DNA from: Catellatospora tritici
Lineage (GTDB): Bacteria; Actinomycetota; Actinomycetes; Mycobacteriales; Micromonosporaceae
Assembly (NCBI RefSeq): GCF_019083965.1
Contig: NZ_JAHRCY010000003.1
Coordinates: 260,706 to 324,705 of the forward strand
Direction: 5' to 3'
Length of the DNA: 64,000 nucleotides
Part shown: positions 28,253 through 36,944 of the stretch, in pieces
Position numbering within the stretch: the stretch's first letter is position 1
Layout: every line of letters begins with the position of its first letter
The notes under the pieces: generated by a model
The model's input: only the letters and a program-made list of their open reading frames with translations
What the model was told of the DNA's origin: nothing
Database searches by the model: none
Program-made: the position numbers and the translations under genes

Positions 28253-28811
28253 CACCGCGCCACTGCCGTCCGCGTTCAAGATATTGGTCGCGGGCGGTTT
28301 CGGCGTGGGCAAGACCACCCTCGTCGACACGATCAGTGAGATCGCGCCGCTGCTGACGGAGGAGTACCTGACCGACGAGAGCGTCGGTGTGGACGACGTG
28401 TCCGGGGTGGAGGGCAAGAACACCACCACCGTGGCGCTGGACTTCGGGCGGATCACCATCAGCTCGGAGCTGGTGCTGTACCTGTTCGGCACGCCGGGCC
28501 AGCAGCGGTTCGCGTTCGTCTGGGACGAGCTGGCGCACGGCGCGATCGGCGCCGTGGTGCTGGCCGACACCCGTCGCCTTGAGGACGCGTTCGGTTCGAT
28601 CGACTACTTCGAGCAGCGCGGCATGCCGTTCGTGGTGGCGGTGAACTGCTTCGACGGCGCCAAGGTCTACCGGCCCGACGAGGTCGAGCAGGCCCTCAAC
28701 CTGGACCCGCACGTCCCGGTGCGGCTGTGCGACGCCCGCCGCCGCGACTCGGTGAAGGAGATCCTGGTGGCCCTGCTGGAGCACGTCATGTCCGCCCCCC
28801 AACCCGCCTGA
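28233..28811 (+). CDS. cvnD: Conservon Ras-like small GTPase (CvnD)
   Basis: This 192-residue protein is an ATP/GTP-binding small GTPase of the conservon type. It has P-loop GGFGVGKTTLVDTISE (about residues 21-36), switch-like TTVALDFGRI, G3-equivalent LYLFGTPGQQRFAFVWDEL with the conserved GTPGQxR in place of a classical DxxG, and a G4 VAVNCFD. The C-terminal helices (VKEILVALLEHVM) complete the fold. It is thought to act with CvnA-C in a membrane-associated switch that affects development or antibiotic production in streptomycetes. A family A hairpin follows directly and probably terminates the operon. Confidence 0.93.
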   Translation: MGSEHSDTAPLPSAFKILVAGGFGVGKTTLVDTISEIAPLLTEEYLTDESVGVDDVSGVEGKNTTTVALDFGRITISSELVLYLFGTPGQQRFAFVWDELAHGAIGAVVLADTRRLEDAFGSIDYFEQRGMPFVVAVNCFDGAKVYRPDEVEQALNLDPHVPVRLCDARRRDSVKEILVALLEHVMSAPQPA

Positions 28812-28816
28812 CCCCG

Positions 28817-28871
28817 GGTAAGGAAGGGCCCCTTCTTATCGGAATACGTTGAGGAAGGGCACCTCCTTAAC
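28817..28871. repeat. Family A hairpin, copy 3
   Basis: TAAGGAAGGGCCCCTTCTTA (from 28819) is followed by GAGGAAGGGCACCTCCTTA (to 28869). Each half is a near-palindrome. It lies between the convergent cvnD and aminopeptidase genes. Confidence 0.85.
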
Positions 28872-28942
28872 CCCCTCACCAGAGCAGACCGCGGCCCCGG
28901 GCGGTGCGATGCCCGGGGCCGCGGAGTCTTGCGGACGCGCGG

Positions 28943-30916
28943 TTACAGCGTCAGGGTCCAGGTGTTGATGTACCCGGTGTCGTTGGTCGCCGCGTCCTGC
29001 ACTCGCAGGTTCCAGGTGCCGTTGCGGGTCTCGGTGGACAGGTTGACGGTGAAGGTCTGGTCGATGTTGTCGGCCGACCCGCCCGCCCGGTTGGACAGCA
29101 CGTACGCGCTGCCGTCCGGCGCGATCAGGCTGACCACCAGGTCACCCTTGTACGTGTGCACGATGTGCACCTCGACCGTCGAGGTCGCCGACGCGGTGCC
29201 GGTGCAGCCGGATACCGTGATCGGGCTGTTCACCGTCGTGTTGTCCGGGATGGTGACGTCGGTCCCGTTGGTCCCGCCGCAGGACGGTGGCACCGTCCCG
29301 CCCAGTCCCAGCGTCCACGAGTTGAGGTACCCCACGTCGCCCGACGCCGCGTCCTGCACCCGCAGCTTCCAGGTGCCGTTGGCCACCTCCGACGACAGGT
29401 TGACCGTGAAGGTCTGATCGATGTTGTCGGTCGCCCCGCCCGCCCGGTTGTGCAGCAGGTACGCGCTGCCGTCCGGTGCGATCAGGTTCACCACCAGGTC
29501 GCCCTTGTACGTGTGCACGATGTGCACCTCGACCGTGCTCGCCGAGCCCGCGTTGCCGCTGCAGCCCGAGATCGTGATCGACGACTCGACGGTGGCCAGG
29601 TCGGCGATGGTGACGTCGGTGCCGTTGGAGCTGGTGCAGCCGGGCGGACCGGCCACCGTCAGGGTGTAGGTCGCGGTGTGCGTCGCGTCCGGGCCCGTGC
29701 CGGTCACCGTCACCGGGTATGTGCCGGTGGGGGTGCTCGCCGTGGTGCTGATGGTCAGCGTCGACGAGCCGCCCGAGCTGATCGAGGCCGGGCTGAACGA
29801 CGCGGTGGCGCCCGTGGGCAGCCCCGACGCGGTCAGGTTCACCGTCTGCGCGCCGCCGTTGGTGATGGCGGTGCCGATGGTCGAGGTGACCGAACCGCCC
29901 GCGGTGGTGCTGCCCGAGGTGGGCGAGGCGGAGATCGAGAAGTCGTTCGTGGCGGGGGCCGGGGCGACGGCGAGAGTCCACAGCGCGTACGCGGCGGCGT
30001 CGCCGGAGCGGTTCAGCACCGTGTCGCTGATGTTGCTCGGGTACGTGTCGCAGGACGAGTGGTAGCAAGGGTCGTAGTCGCCGGTGCTGCCGCCCCACTT
30101 GGTGACCTGCGCCGACGTCTTGTTGGCGCTGGCACCCGCGGCGACTCCGGAGGTCTGCACGCCCACGGCGTTGAAGGATGCGTCGTCGGACCGGCCGGCG
30201 CCCTCGACGTTCTCCTCCGGTGCCAGCCCCGGGAAGTTGGTGTCGTAGTACTGCTTGAGCACCTGACCCGGGGTGGACGTGATGCGGTTGATGAAGTAGC
30301 CGCCGTTGGTGGAGGCGACCATGTCGAAGTTGAAGTACGCCTTGATCTTGGCGCGCTCGGTCGACGACAGGTTGTTGGCGTAGAACTCCGAGCCGTTGAG
30401 GCCCTGCTCCTCGTCGGTCCACCAGCCGAACCGCACGTGGTTGAGCATGGTCGGGTTCGTGGCGGCGAGCGTGAGCGCCATCTCGAGGATGGTGGACGAG
30501 CCCGAGGCGTTGTCGTTGATGCCCGGACCGGCCGAGACGCTGTCGAGGTGGGCCCCGAACATGTACACGTTGTTGGCGTCGCCGCCCGGCCAGTCCGCGA
30601 TCACGTTCGGGCCCGCGCCGGAGGTGCAGCCCGAGGTGCAGCTCTGCTTCACCACGGTGAAGCCCGCCGCGACGAGCTTGTCGTAGACGTAGTTCACCGA
30701 CGCGGTGTAGCCCGCGGTGGTGGAGCGGCGGGTGCCGCCGTTGGCGGTGGCGATGCTCTGGAACTGCTGCAGGTGCGCCTTGACGTTGGTCAGCGAGATG
30801 TCGGGGACGGCCAGTGCGGCCACTGGCGCGGACTGCGCGGGGACGCCCACGCCGAGCGTCGCGGCGCAGGCCAGGGCGAGGGTCGCCAGGCCGCGCAGGA
30901 TCGGGTGTCTACTCAC
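28943..30916 (-). CDS. Secreted M28 aminopeptidase with Ig-like and two P domains
   Basis: The 657-residue protein is an exported Zn aminopeptidase like the Streptomyces griseus enzyme. A signal peptide ([26 protein letters not shown]) is followed by the M28 domain with metal ligands in [24 protein letters not shown] and [18 protein letters not shown]. After that come an Ig-like bacterial domain ([18 protein letters not shown] onward) and two proprotein convertase P domains (each with [16 protein letters not shown] and [11 protein letters not shown]), which are highly similar to each other at DNA and protein level. P domains usually stabilise or target secreted proteases. The open frame extends to 30973, but GGAG before the GTG at 30916 and the signal peptide support the shorter start. 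Confidence 0.93.
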   Translation of the reverse strand: MSRHPILRGLATLALACAATLGVGVPAQSAPVAALAVPDISLTNVKAHLQQFQSIATANGGTRRSTTAGYTASVNYVYDKLVAAGFTVVKQSCTSGCTSGAGPNVIADWPGGDANNVYMFGAHLDSVSAGPGINDNASGSSTILEMALTLAATNPTMLNHVRFGWWTDEEQGLNGSEFYANNLSSTERAKIKAYFNFDMVASTNGGYFINRITSTPGQVLKQYYDTNFPGLAPEENVEGAGRSDDASFNAVGVQTSGVAAGASANKTSAQVTKWGGSTGDYDPCYHSSCDTYPSNISDTVLNRSGDAAAYALWTLAVAPAPATNDFSISASPTSGSTTAGGSVTSTIGTAITNGGAQTVNLTASGLPTGATASFSPASISSGGSSTLTISTTASTPTGTYPVTVTGTGPDATHTATYTLTVAGPPGCTSSNGTDVTIADLATVESSITISGCSGNAGSASTVEVHIVHTYKGDLVVNLIAPDGSAYLLHNRAGGATDNIDQTFTVNLSSEVANGTWKLRVQDAASGDVGYLNSWTLGLGGTVPPSCGGTNGTDVTIPDNTTVNSPITVSGCTGTASATSTVEVHIVHTYKGDLVVSLIAPDGSAYVLSNRAGGSADNIDQTFTVNLSTETRNGTWNLRVQDAATNDTGYINTWTLTL

Positions 30917-31080
30917 GCCGTTCTCCTTCGGTCGGTTGTGCCGGGGTTGCCGGTCCTGCGGAGGATAAGCCATTAAGTAGACAGATTTGAATAGGTGAAA
31001 ATTAGTGCCACGCTGTGCCTCCGCTTCGGCGAACGATCCGGGCAGCGTGGGCGTGGCGGGCGGGCCGTAGGCTGCCCGCC

Positions 31081-31680
31081 ATGAACGAGCTGCTCGGCAC
31101 CGTCCTGGCCGCGATCGGCGTCTTCGCGGGCACCAACATCGACGATCTGGTGGTGCTGACCGTGCTGTTCCTGTCCGCGCGCACCTCCGGGGTGCCGCGA
31201 CCGGCCGCGATCTGGGTCGGTCAGTACGCGGGCATCGCCGCGCTCACCGCGGTCTCGGCCGCCGCCGCGTTGGGCCTGGCCGTCGTGCCGGGGACGTGGG
31301 TCGGGCTGCTCGGTCTGGTGCCGCTGGCGCTGGGCGTACGCACGCTGCTGCGCAACCGCCACGACGGCGCCGAAGCCGCCCCCGCCGTGCCCGCCCGCAC
31401 CGCCTGGGCCGTGGCCGGGGTGACCATCGCCAACGGCGCCGACAACATCGCCGTCTACACCCCGGTGCTGCGCACCGCCGGAGTCGCCGCCAGCGTGGTC
31501 ATCGTCGCCGTGTTCGCCGTGCTCACGGCGGTCTGGTGCCTGGCCGGGGCGTGGCTGGGCGGGCACCGCCATGTGGTCGCGATGCTGGAGAAGGCGGGGC
31601 ACTGGCTGGTCCCGGCCGTGTTCATCCTCATCGGCGTCGTGATCATCGCCGAGTCGGGTGTACTGGCCCAGCTGGGCTGA
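31081..31680 (+). CDS. CadD-like cadmium resistance transporter
   Basis: The 199-residue membrane protein matches the cadmium resistance transporter CadD family of the LysE superfamily: [27 protein letters not shown] at the N-terminus, with the NIDD acidic motif, and the internal pseudo-repeat [20 protein letters not shown] with NGADN, both typical of two-fold repeat exporters. Five or six hydrophobic segments are visible. It probably exports Cd2+ or another cation; no metal regulator lies next to it. The ATG at 31081 is followed directly by the conserved N-terminus. Confidence 0.88.
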   Translation: MNELLGTVLAAIGVFAGTNIDDLVVLTVLFLSARTSGVPRPAAIWVGQYAGIAALTAVSAAAALGLAVVPGTWVGLLGLVPLALGVRTLLRNRHDGAEAAPAVPARTAWAVAGVTIANGADNIAVYTPVLRTAGVAASVVIVAVFAVLTAVWCLAGAWLGGHRHVVAMLEKAGHWLVPAVFILIGVVIIAESGVLAQLG

Positions 31681-31683
31681 GAC

Positions 31684-32250
31684 TCAGAGGGTCCAGTAGC
31701 CGCGCACGTCGTTGGCCAGGTCCGGCCGCAGCTGGGCGCGCAGCCCGGTGACCGCGTCCTTCGGCACGTCGAAGACGACCACCCCCGCGACCTTCTCGCC
31801 GCTGTTGAGAGTCACCGACTGCATCCCGTCGTCGAAGCCGAACGGCAGCACCGGTTCGAACAGCGAACCGTCCGCGGCGACCAGCGCGAAGTCGCAGTAG
31901 CAGGCGTAGGTCTTGCCCGACACCACCTTCACCTCGACCGTGAGCGCCACGAACACGCCCTTCTTCGGCCGCACCAGCGAACTGTCCGGGGCGACCGGGT
32001 GCCGGGTGGCCTTGGCCACCGTGTACGACACCTTGTTGTCGCCGAGGCCGCCGCTGGTGGTGATGGTCTGCCCGGCCTTGGCTGTCGGCGGCCCCTGCGT
32101 CGGGGCCGCCGACGCGGGCGTGCCGGACGGGGCGGAGCCCTCGACATCGGCCCGCTCGGGCTTGATGCCGCAGGCCAGCGCGGTCAGGGCGGCCAGGGCC
32201 AGCACCGCGGTCAGCGCCGTACGCCCGGCGCGGGGGGTGGGGGCGGACAC
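31684..32250 (-). CDS. Lipoprotein with DUF4352-like domain
   Basis: The GTG at 32250 opens a 188-residue protein with a signal sequence (RTALTAVLALAALTALACG) ending in a lipobox (ALAC), so it should be anchored outside the membrane. A Thr/Pro/Ala-rich linker precedes a beta-rich domain (KVSYTVAKATRHPVAPDSSLVRPKKGVFVALTVEVKVVSG onward, with YACYCDFALVAADGSLFEP), as in DUF4352/telomeric repeat-binding-like extracellular domains. Convergent with the CadD-like gene, whose stop lies 3 bp away. Function unknown. Confidence 0.8.
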   Translation of the reverse strand: MSAPTPRAGRTALTAVLALAALTALACGIKPERADVEGSAPSGTPASAAPTQGPPTAKAGQTITTSGGLGDNKVSYTVAKATRHPVAPDSSLVRPKKGVFVALTVEVKVVSGKTYACYCDFALVAADGSLFEPVLPFGFDDGMQSVTLNSGEKVAGVVVFDVPKDAVTGLRAQLRPDLANDVRGYWTL

Positions 32251-32356
32251 GCGTGCATCGTAGCGGCCACCGGTGATCACGTGCGGAAACCCGTTTGCCG
32301 CCCTCGCTACCCGGCCCCTAACCTGGCCCTTCGGGCGCGTCCAGCGCTCATGACCA

Positions 32357-32432
32357 TCAAAGTTGCCGGGCAATCGGGCGAATGGCGAGCCAAGATTCGC
32401 CCGATTGCCCGGCGACTTGCGCGCGATCTTGA
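32357..32432. repeat. Intergenic palindromic repeat, family C copy 3
   Basis: AAGTTGCCGGGCAATCGGGC (from 32360) pairs with GCCCGATTGCCCGGCGACTT (to about 32418). The spacer contains GAGCCAAGATTC, the same core found in the family B repeats. Confidence 0.85.
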
Positions 32433-32462
32433 TCGGGCACGGGTTGCGGGGAGGGAAGGGCG

Positions 32463-33713
32463 ATGAGGGTGGTAGTGCCTTCGGTGCTGCGGGAGGAGCC
32501 GCAGTTCGCCCGGTACTTCACCGGACAGTTGCTGTCGGTGCTCGGCGACCGGATCACCATGGTGGCGCTGCCGTTCGCGGTGCTGTCGATCGGCGGGACC
32601 GCCTCCGACGTGGGCCTGGTCGCCGCCGCCGCGCTCGTGCCGTTCCTACTGTTCGCCCTGGTCGGCGGCGTATGGGCCGACCGCCTGCCGCGACACCGGG
32701 TGATGCTCGTCAGTGACCTGGTCCGCGGTGTGCTCCAGGCCGCCATCGCGGCGCTGCTGCTGTCCGGCACGGCCCAGGTGTGGCACCTGGCGGTGCTGAT
32801 GGGCCTGTTCGGCATCGCCGACGCGTTCTTCACCCCCGCCGCCACCGGCCTGATGCCGCTGGTGGTGAGCCCGCACCGGCTCCAGGAGGCCAACGCCCTG
32901 CGCGGCTTCACCTTCTCCGGTGGCGTGATCATCGGCCCGGTGCTGGCCGGGGCCCTGATCGCCGCGTTCGGTCCGGGCGGGGCGATCGCGCTGGACGCGG
33001 CGACCTTCGCCGTCAGCGCGTACTTCCTGGGGCGGTTGCGCCCGCGCGCCGCGGAGAGCGCCGCCGAGCACGCCCCGTTCCTGCGGCAGCTGCGCGACGG
33101 GTTCGCCGAGGTGAGCTCGCGCAGCTGGCTGTGGGCGACCATGGGCGTGGTCTCGGTGTACCACGTGATCGTGCTGCCGTCGGTGTTCGTGCTCGGGCCG
33201 GTGCTGGCCGAGCAGGAGTTCGGCGGGGCGGCGGGCTGGGCGGCCGTGGTGACCGGCTTCGGGGTCGGCTCGATCGTCGGCGACCTGGTCGCGCTGCGGG
33301 TCCGGGTGCGGCGTCCGCTGATCGTGGCGGCGGTGGCCTTCGCGGTCGCCTCCTGCCAGGCGCTGGTCATCGGCGCCGGGCCGAACCTGGTCGTGATCGC
33401 GGCGCTGGAGGCGGTCACGGGGGTGGCCGTGTCGCTGGCGTTCACGCTATGGGAGACCGCGCTGCAGGAGCACGTGCCGCAGGCGTCGCTGTCGCGGGTC
33501 AGCTCGTACGACCATCTGGTGTCGACCGGGTTGATGGCGGTGGGGCTGGCGGTGGCCGGTCCGGCCGCGGACGCCTTCGGCATGCGCCCGACCCTGTTCG
33601 CGATGACCGCGGTCGGCGTGCCCGTCTCGCTGCTGCTGCTCACCCTGCCCGCGGTACGCGCGCTGCGCAGCGCCGCCGGTGAGCCCCAGGTGGTCGCCGT
33701 CGCGACCGCCTGA
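32463..33713 (+). CDS. MFS transporter, EntS/MFS_3-like exporter
   Basis: A 416-residue exporter of the MFS_3 group. It begins FARYFTGQLLSVLGDRITMVALPFAVLSIGGTASDVGLVAAAALVPFLLFALVGGVWADRLPRHRVMLVSDLVRGVLQA, which is the standard N-terminus of this group with the A-motif GGVWADRLPRHRVM, and has VSPHRLQEANALRGFTFSGGVIIGPVLAGALI in the middle. Relatives export siderophores or antibiotics, but the substrate here is unknown. GGGAGGGAAGGGC precedes the ATG. The pentapeptide-repeat gene begins 36 bp after it. Confidence 0.9.
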   Translation: MRVVVPSVLREEPQFARYFTGQLLSVLGDRITMVALPFAVLSIGGTASDVGLVAAAALVPFLLFALVGGVWADRLPRHRVMLVSDLVRGVLQAAIAALLLSGTAQVWHLAVLMGLFGIADAFFTPAATGLMPLVVSPHRLQEANALRGFTFSGGVIIGPVLAGALIAAFGPGGAIALDAATFAVSAYFLGRLRPRAAESAAEHAPFLRQLRDGFAEVSSRSWLWATMGVVSVYHVIVLPSVFVLGPVLAEQEFGGAAGWAAVVTGFGVGSIVGDLVALRVRVRRPLIVAAVAFAVASCQALVIGAGPNLVVIAALEAVTGVAVSLAFTLWETALQEHVPQASLSRVSSYDHLVSTGLMAVGLAVAGPAADAFGMRPTLFAMTAVGVPVSLLLLTLPAVRALRSAAGEPQVVAVATA

Positions 33714-33749
33714 GGTCCGGCCGGGCCGCGGGCTCGGTAGGGTGGGCCG

Positions 33750-34343
33750 GTGACCGAGGTGACCGAGGACGCCGTCTTCCGTGACGAGGACTGGTACGGC
33801 GAGGAGTTCGTCGAGCGCCGCTTCGTCCGCTGCTCCTTCCACGAGGTGGACCTGACCGAGGCGGTGACCCGGGGCGCGGTCTTCGAGCAGTGCGTCTTCG
33901 GCAACGTCCGGTTCAACGCCTCGCACCACACCGACTCGGCGTTCCTGCGCTGCTCGTTCACCCGGTGCAACCTGTTCGAGGCGGAGTTCACCGGCTGTAA
34001 GTTGGTGGGCAGCACGTTCACCGAGTCCGTGCTGCGGCCGCTGCGGGTCGTCGGCGGCGACTGGTCGTTCGTCGGGCTGAACGGGGCCGACCTGCGCCGG
34101 GCCAGCTTCGACGGCGTACGCATGCGCGAGGTCGACCTCAACGGCGCCGACTGCACCGGCGCCGCCCTGGTCAACGTGGACCTGTCCGGGGCGCACCTGG
34201 CCAAGGCCAAGTTCGGCAAGTCCGACCTGCGCGGCAGCGACCTGACCGCGTTCGTGCCCGGCGAGCTGGAGCTGGCCGGGGCGGTCATCGACGACGCCCA
34301 GGCCATCGTGATCGCGCAGACTCTCGGCCTGATCGTCCGCTGA
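33750..34343 (+). CDS. Pentapeptide-repeat protein
   Basis: This 197-residue protein consists of A(D/N)LXX-type pentapeptide repeats (for example VRCSFHEVDLTEAV, CVFGNVRF, RCSFTRCNLFEAEFTGCKLVGSTF, LNGADLRRASFDGV, VNVDLSGAHLAKAKFGKSDLRGSDLTAF), which fold as a right-handed quadrilateral beta-helix. Size and repeats resemble Qnr/McbG-type gyrase-protecting proteins, and it follows an MFS exporter, but no target can be proven. The start is the GTG at 33750. Its cysteine-rich F-positions are typical of the fold. Confidence 0.88.
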   Translation: MTEVTEDAVFRDEDWYGEEFVERRFVRCSFHEVDLTEAVTRGAVFEQCVFGNVRFNASHHTDSAFLRCSFTRCNLFEAEFTGCKLVGSTFTESVLRPLRVVGGDWSFVGLNGADLRRASFDGVRMREVDLNGADCTGAALVNVDLSGAHLAKAKFGKSDLRGSDLTAFVPGELELAGAVIDDAQAIVIAQTLGLIVR

Positions 34344-34393
34344 CGCCCCCGGTCCTTCCGGTACTTTGGCGCCCCGGTCCTTCCGGTACTTTT
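34344..34393. repeat. Tandem direct repeat of about 24 bp, two copies
   Basis: The unit CCCCGGTCCTTCCGGTACTT occurs twice in direct orientation just after the pentapeptide-repeat stop. Within each unit CCGGTCCTTCCGG is partly palindromic. It opens a 353-bp gap before the xylanase gene that otherwise holds the xylanase promoter and no supported gene. Confidence 0.75.
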
Positions 34394-34518
34394 CCGTGAA
34401 TCTACCGCTGCATTGAGGCGCCGCGGACGCTCCGACCGTGGCCGCAGCACCGCGCTGGCGTGGAAATTTCCGGTCGCGACGGACGACATGGGCAGGCGCC
34501 GATAGTTTCCGGAAGTTG

Positions 34519-34561
34519 TTGACTTGCAACGGATGCGGCCGAACAATTGGGAGCGCTTCCA
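34519..34561 (+). promoter_or_regulatory. Xylanase promoter with CebR-like operator
   Basis: A candidate -35 TTGACT (34519-34524) and -10 AACAAT (34542-34547) are separated by 17 bases. Immediately after lies TGGGAGCGCTTCCA (34548-34561), which matches the TGGGAGCGCTCCCA operator of the LacI-family cellulose-utilisation repressor CebR at 13 of 14 positions. An operator at the start site would block initiation, so the GH10 gene is probably repressed until cello- or xylo-oligosaccharides are present. Confidence 0.75.
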
Positions 34562-34696
34562 TTGATGTGTGCCGTGTCCGGTCGCGACCGACCCCGCTGC
34601 GCCGCCGATCTGCCCGGATCGACGCCGCACCGCTCCCCAACCCGGGTCGGCCGCGACCGGCGCGGCACAGCTGCCCCGTCCCTAGGAGGAAAGACA

Positions 34697-36694
34697 ATGA
34701 CGCATCGCAGCGTCCCTGTCGCCCGATCCCGCCGCCTCGCGCCCGTCGCCGTGGCGGCGCTGCTGGCGGCGTTCGTCGTACCGGTGCTGGCGGCCGAGCC
34801 CGCCAACGCCGCCACCCCGCTGCGGACCCTGGCCGCCGCGAAGAACAAGTTCATCGGTTTCGCGGCCGCCACCGGCCCGCTGGCCAACGAGTCGGCCTAC
34901 CGGACCATCGCGCAGACCGAGTTCAGCCAGATCACGCCCGAGAACGCGATGAAGTGGGACTCCACCGAGCCCAGCGACAACCAGTACAACTTCAGCGGCG
35001 CGGACCAGATCGTCACCTTCGCCGCCGCCAACAACCAGGTCGTGCACGGCCACACCCTGGTCTGGCACAGCCAGACCCCGAGCTGGGTGCAGAGCCTGTC
35101 CGCCTCGGCGATGCGCACCGCCATGAACGACCACATCGCCACCGTGGTCGGGCACTTCGCCAGCAACCCCGTCGTGCAGTCGTGGGACGTGGTGAACGAG
35201 GTCTTCGACGAGAACGGCGGCTACCGGAGCAGCTTCTGGTACAACACGCTGGGTTCGGGCTTCATCGCCGACGCGTTCCGCGCCGCCCGCGCGGCCGACG
35301 CCGACGCGAAGCTGTGCATCAACGACTACAACGTCGAGGGCATCAACGCCAAGAGCACCGCGATGTACAACCTGGTGAACACGTTGAAGGGCCAGGGCGT
35401 GCCGATCGACTGCGTGGGCCTGCAGACCCACCTGTCCACGCAGTACGGCTTCCCCGGCGACATGCAGCAGAACATCGCCCGCTTCGCGGCGCTGGGTGTG
35501 ACGGTGCGCATCACCGAGCTCGACATCCGCATCCCGACGCCGCGCACCGCGGCCAAGGACGCGACCCAGGCGCAGTACTACACCAACGTGGTCAACGCGT
35601 GCCTGGCCGTCAGCGCCTGCACCGGCATCACCATCTGGGGCTTCACCGACAAGTACTCGTGGGTGCCCGACACCTTCCCCAGTGAGGGCGCGGCGCTGAT
35701 CTACGACGAGAACTACCAGGTCAAGCCGTCGTACACGGCGGTCAACACCGCGCTGGGCGGCTCGCCGAACAACGACACCACGGCCCCGTCGGCGCCGAGC
35801 AACCTGGCCGCCTCCGGCACCACGTCGACCAGCACCACCCTGTCGTGGACCGCCTCGACCGACAACGTCGGCGTCACCGGGTACGACATCCTGCGCGCGC
35901 CGGGCACCTCGGGCGGCACGTTCGCGGTCGTCGGCAGCTCGACCACCACGTCGTTCACCAACACCGGGCTGACCGCCGCCACCTCGTACCGCTACCAGGT
36001 GCGGGCCAAGGACGCGGCGGGCAACACCTCGGCGGTGTCCAACACCGTCACGGTGACCACCTCCGGCGGCACCGGCGACACCACCGCCCCGTCGGCGCCG
36101 AGCAACCTGGCCGCCTCGGGCACCACCGCCTCCGGCACCAGCCTGTCGTGGACCGGCTCGACCGACAACGTCGGCGTCACCGGGTACGACATCCTGCGTG
36201 CCCCGGGCACCTCGGGCGGCACGTTCGCCGTGGTCGGCACGTCGACCACCACGTCGTACGCCGACAGCGGCCTGTCCGCGGCCACCTCGTACCGCTACCA
36301 GGTGCGGGCCAAGGACGCGGCGGGCAACGTCTCGGCGGTGTCCAACACCGTCACCGTCACCACCCTGTCGGGCGGCGGCACCGGCGGCTGCTCGGTCACC
36401 GCGACCGTGCAGACCTCGTGGGGCAACGGCTACGTGATGGACCCGGTCACCGTCAAGAACACCGGGACCTCCAGCATCACCGGCTGGACCGTCACCTTCA
36501 CCCTGCCCGCCGGTCACACGATCTCCGGCAGCTGGAACGGCACGGTGACCGTCAGCGGCCAGAACGTGACCGTCAAGCCGGTCGGCTGGAACAGCACGGT
36601 GGCGCCCGGCGCCAGCGTCGCGTTCGGCTTCCAGGTCAGCCGCCCGAACGGCGACACCTCGACGGCGAGCGGCTTCGCCTGCACCACGCCGTGA
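34697..36694 (+). CDS. Secreted endo-1,4-beta-xylanase, GH10-FN3-FN3-CBM2
   Basis: The 665-residue protein has a signal peptide (RRLAPVAVAALLAAFVVPVLAAEPANA), a GH10 catalytic domain, two fibronectin type III domains and a C-terminal family 2 carbohydrate-binding module. The GH10 acid/base is in SWDVVNEVFDE (Glu about 168) and the nucleophile in VRITELDIRIP (Glu about 274); HTLVWHSQTPSWV is also diagnostic. The FN3 domains (each starting TTAPSAPSNLAASGTT) are nearly identical. The CBM2 (CSVTATVQTSWGNGYVMDPVTVKNTG, with SGSWNGT and VGWNSTVAPGAS) has the aromatic residues used for cellulose binding. AGGAGGAAA precedes the ATG at 34697. Control by a CebR-like repressor is suggested by the operator at 34548. 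Confidence 0.96.
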   Translation: MTHRSVPVARSRRLAPVAVAALLAAFVVPVLAAEPANAATPLRTLAAAKNKFIGFAAATGPLANESAYRTIAQTEFSQITPENAMKWDSTEPSDNQYNFSGADQIVTFAAANNQVVHGHTLVWHSQTPSWVQSLSASAMRTAMNDHIATVVGHFASNPVVQSWDVVNEVFDENGGYRSSFWYNTLGSGFIADAFRAARAADADAKLCINDYNVEGINAKSTAMYNLVNTLKGQGVPIDCVGLQTHLSTQYGFPGDMQQNIARFAALGVTVRITELDIRIPTPRTAAKDATQAQYYTNVVNACLAVSACTGITIWGFTDKYSWVPDTFPSEGAALIYDENYQVKPSYTAVNTALGGSPNNDTTAPSAPSNLAASGTTSTSTTLSWTASTDNVGVTGYDILRAPGTSGGTFAVVGSSTTTSFTNTGLTAATSYRYQVRAKDAAGNTSAVSNTVTVTTSGGTGDTTAPSAPSNLAASGTTASGTSLSWTGSTDNVGVTGYDILRAPGTSGGTFAVVGTSTTTSYADSGLSAATSYRYQVRAKDAAGNVSAVSNTVTVTTLSGGGTGGCSVTATVQTSWGNGYVMDPVTVKNTGTSSITGWTVTFTLPAGHTISGSWNGTVTVSGQNVTVKPVGWNSTVAPGASVAFGFQVSRPNGDTSTASGFACTTP

Positions 36695-36708
36695 TCCACG
36701 GCTGACCA

Positions 36709-36746
36709 GGTGGCCGGTCGGCCCCGATCGTCGCCGACCGGCCACC
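36709..36746 (+). terminator. GC-rich hairpin after the xylanase gene
   Basis: GGTGGCCGGTCGGC (36709-36722) pairs perfectly with GCCGACCGGCCACC (36733-36746) around a 10-base loop. There is no T-run, as is common in actinobacteria. It starts 14 bases after the xylanase stop. Confidence 0.8.
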
Positions 36747-36762
36747 GCGACGCGGCACGTCC

Positions 36763-36810
36763 CGGCGTACCCGGGTGAGGTTGTGCCCACAACCCCACCC
36801 GGGTACGCCG
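36763..36810 (+). terminator. Second long hairpin after the xylanase gene
   Basis: CGGCGTACCCGGGTGAGGTT and three more bases (36763-36785) pair with a right arm ending at 36810; 22 of 23 positions pair around a two-base loop. It may be a tandem terminator or an mRNA-stabilising structure. Confidence 0.75.
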
Positions 36811-36852
36811 CACGGACGACACGCCCGCGGCGCCACCTGACCTCACCTTCCG

Positions 36853-36890
36853 CGCGTACGGCCCACCACTGCCCGGGTGGGCCGTACGCG
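36853..36890 (+). terminator. Third hairpin, upstream of the MaoC-like gene
   Basis: CGCGTACGGCCCACC (36853-36867) pairs perfectly with GGTGGGCCGTACGCG (36876-36890). It lies 54 bases before the MaoC-like ATG, so it may be part of a terminator array or act within the next leader. Confidence 0.65.
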
Positions 36891-36944
36891 TCCGCGGTTA
36901 CCATGCCTTTGCGGCAGAGCAGCCGCGTGGAGAAGGAGCCCGGC

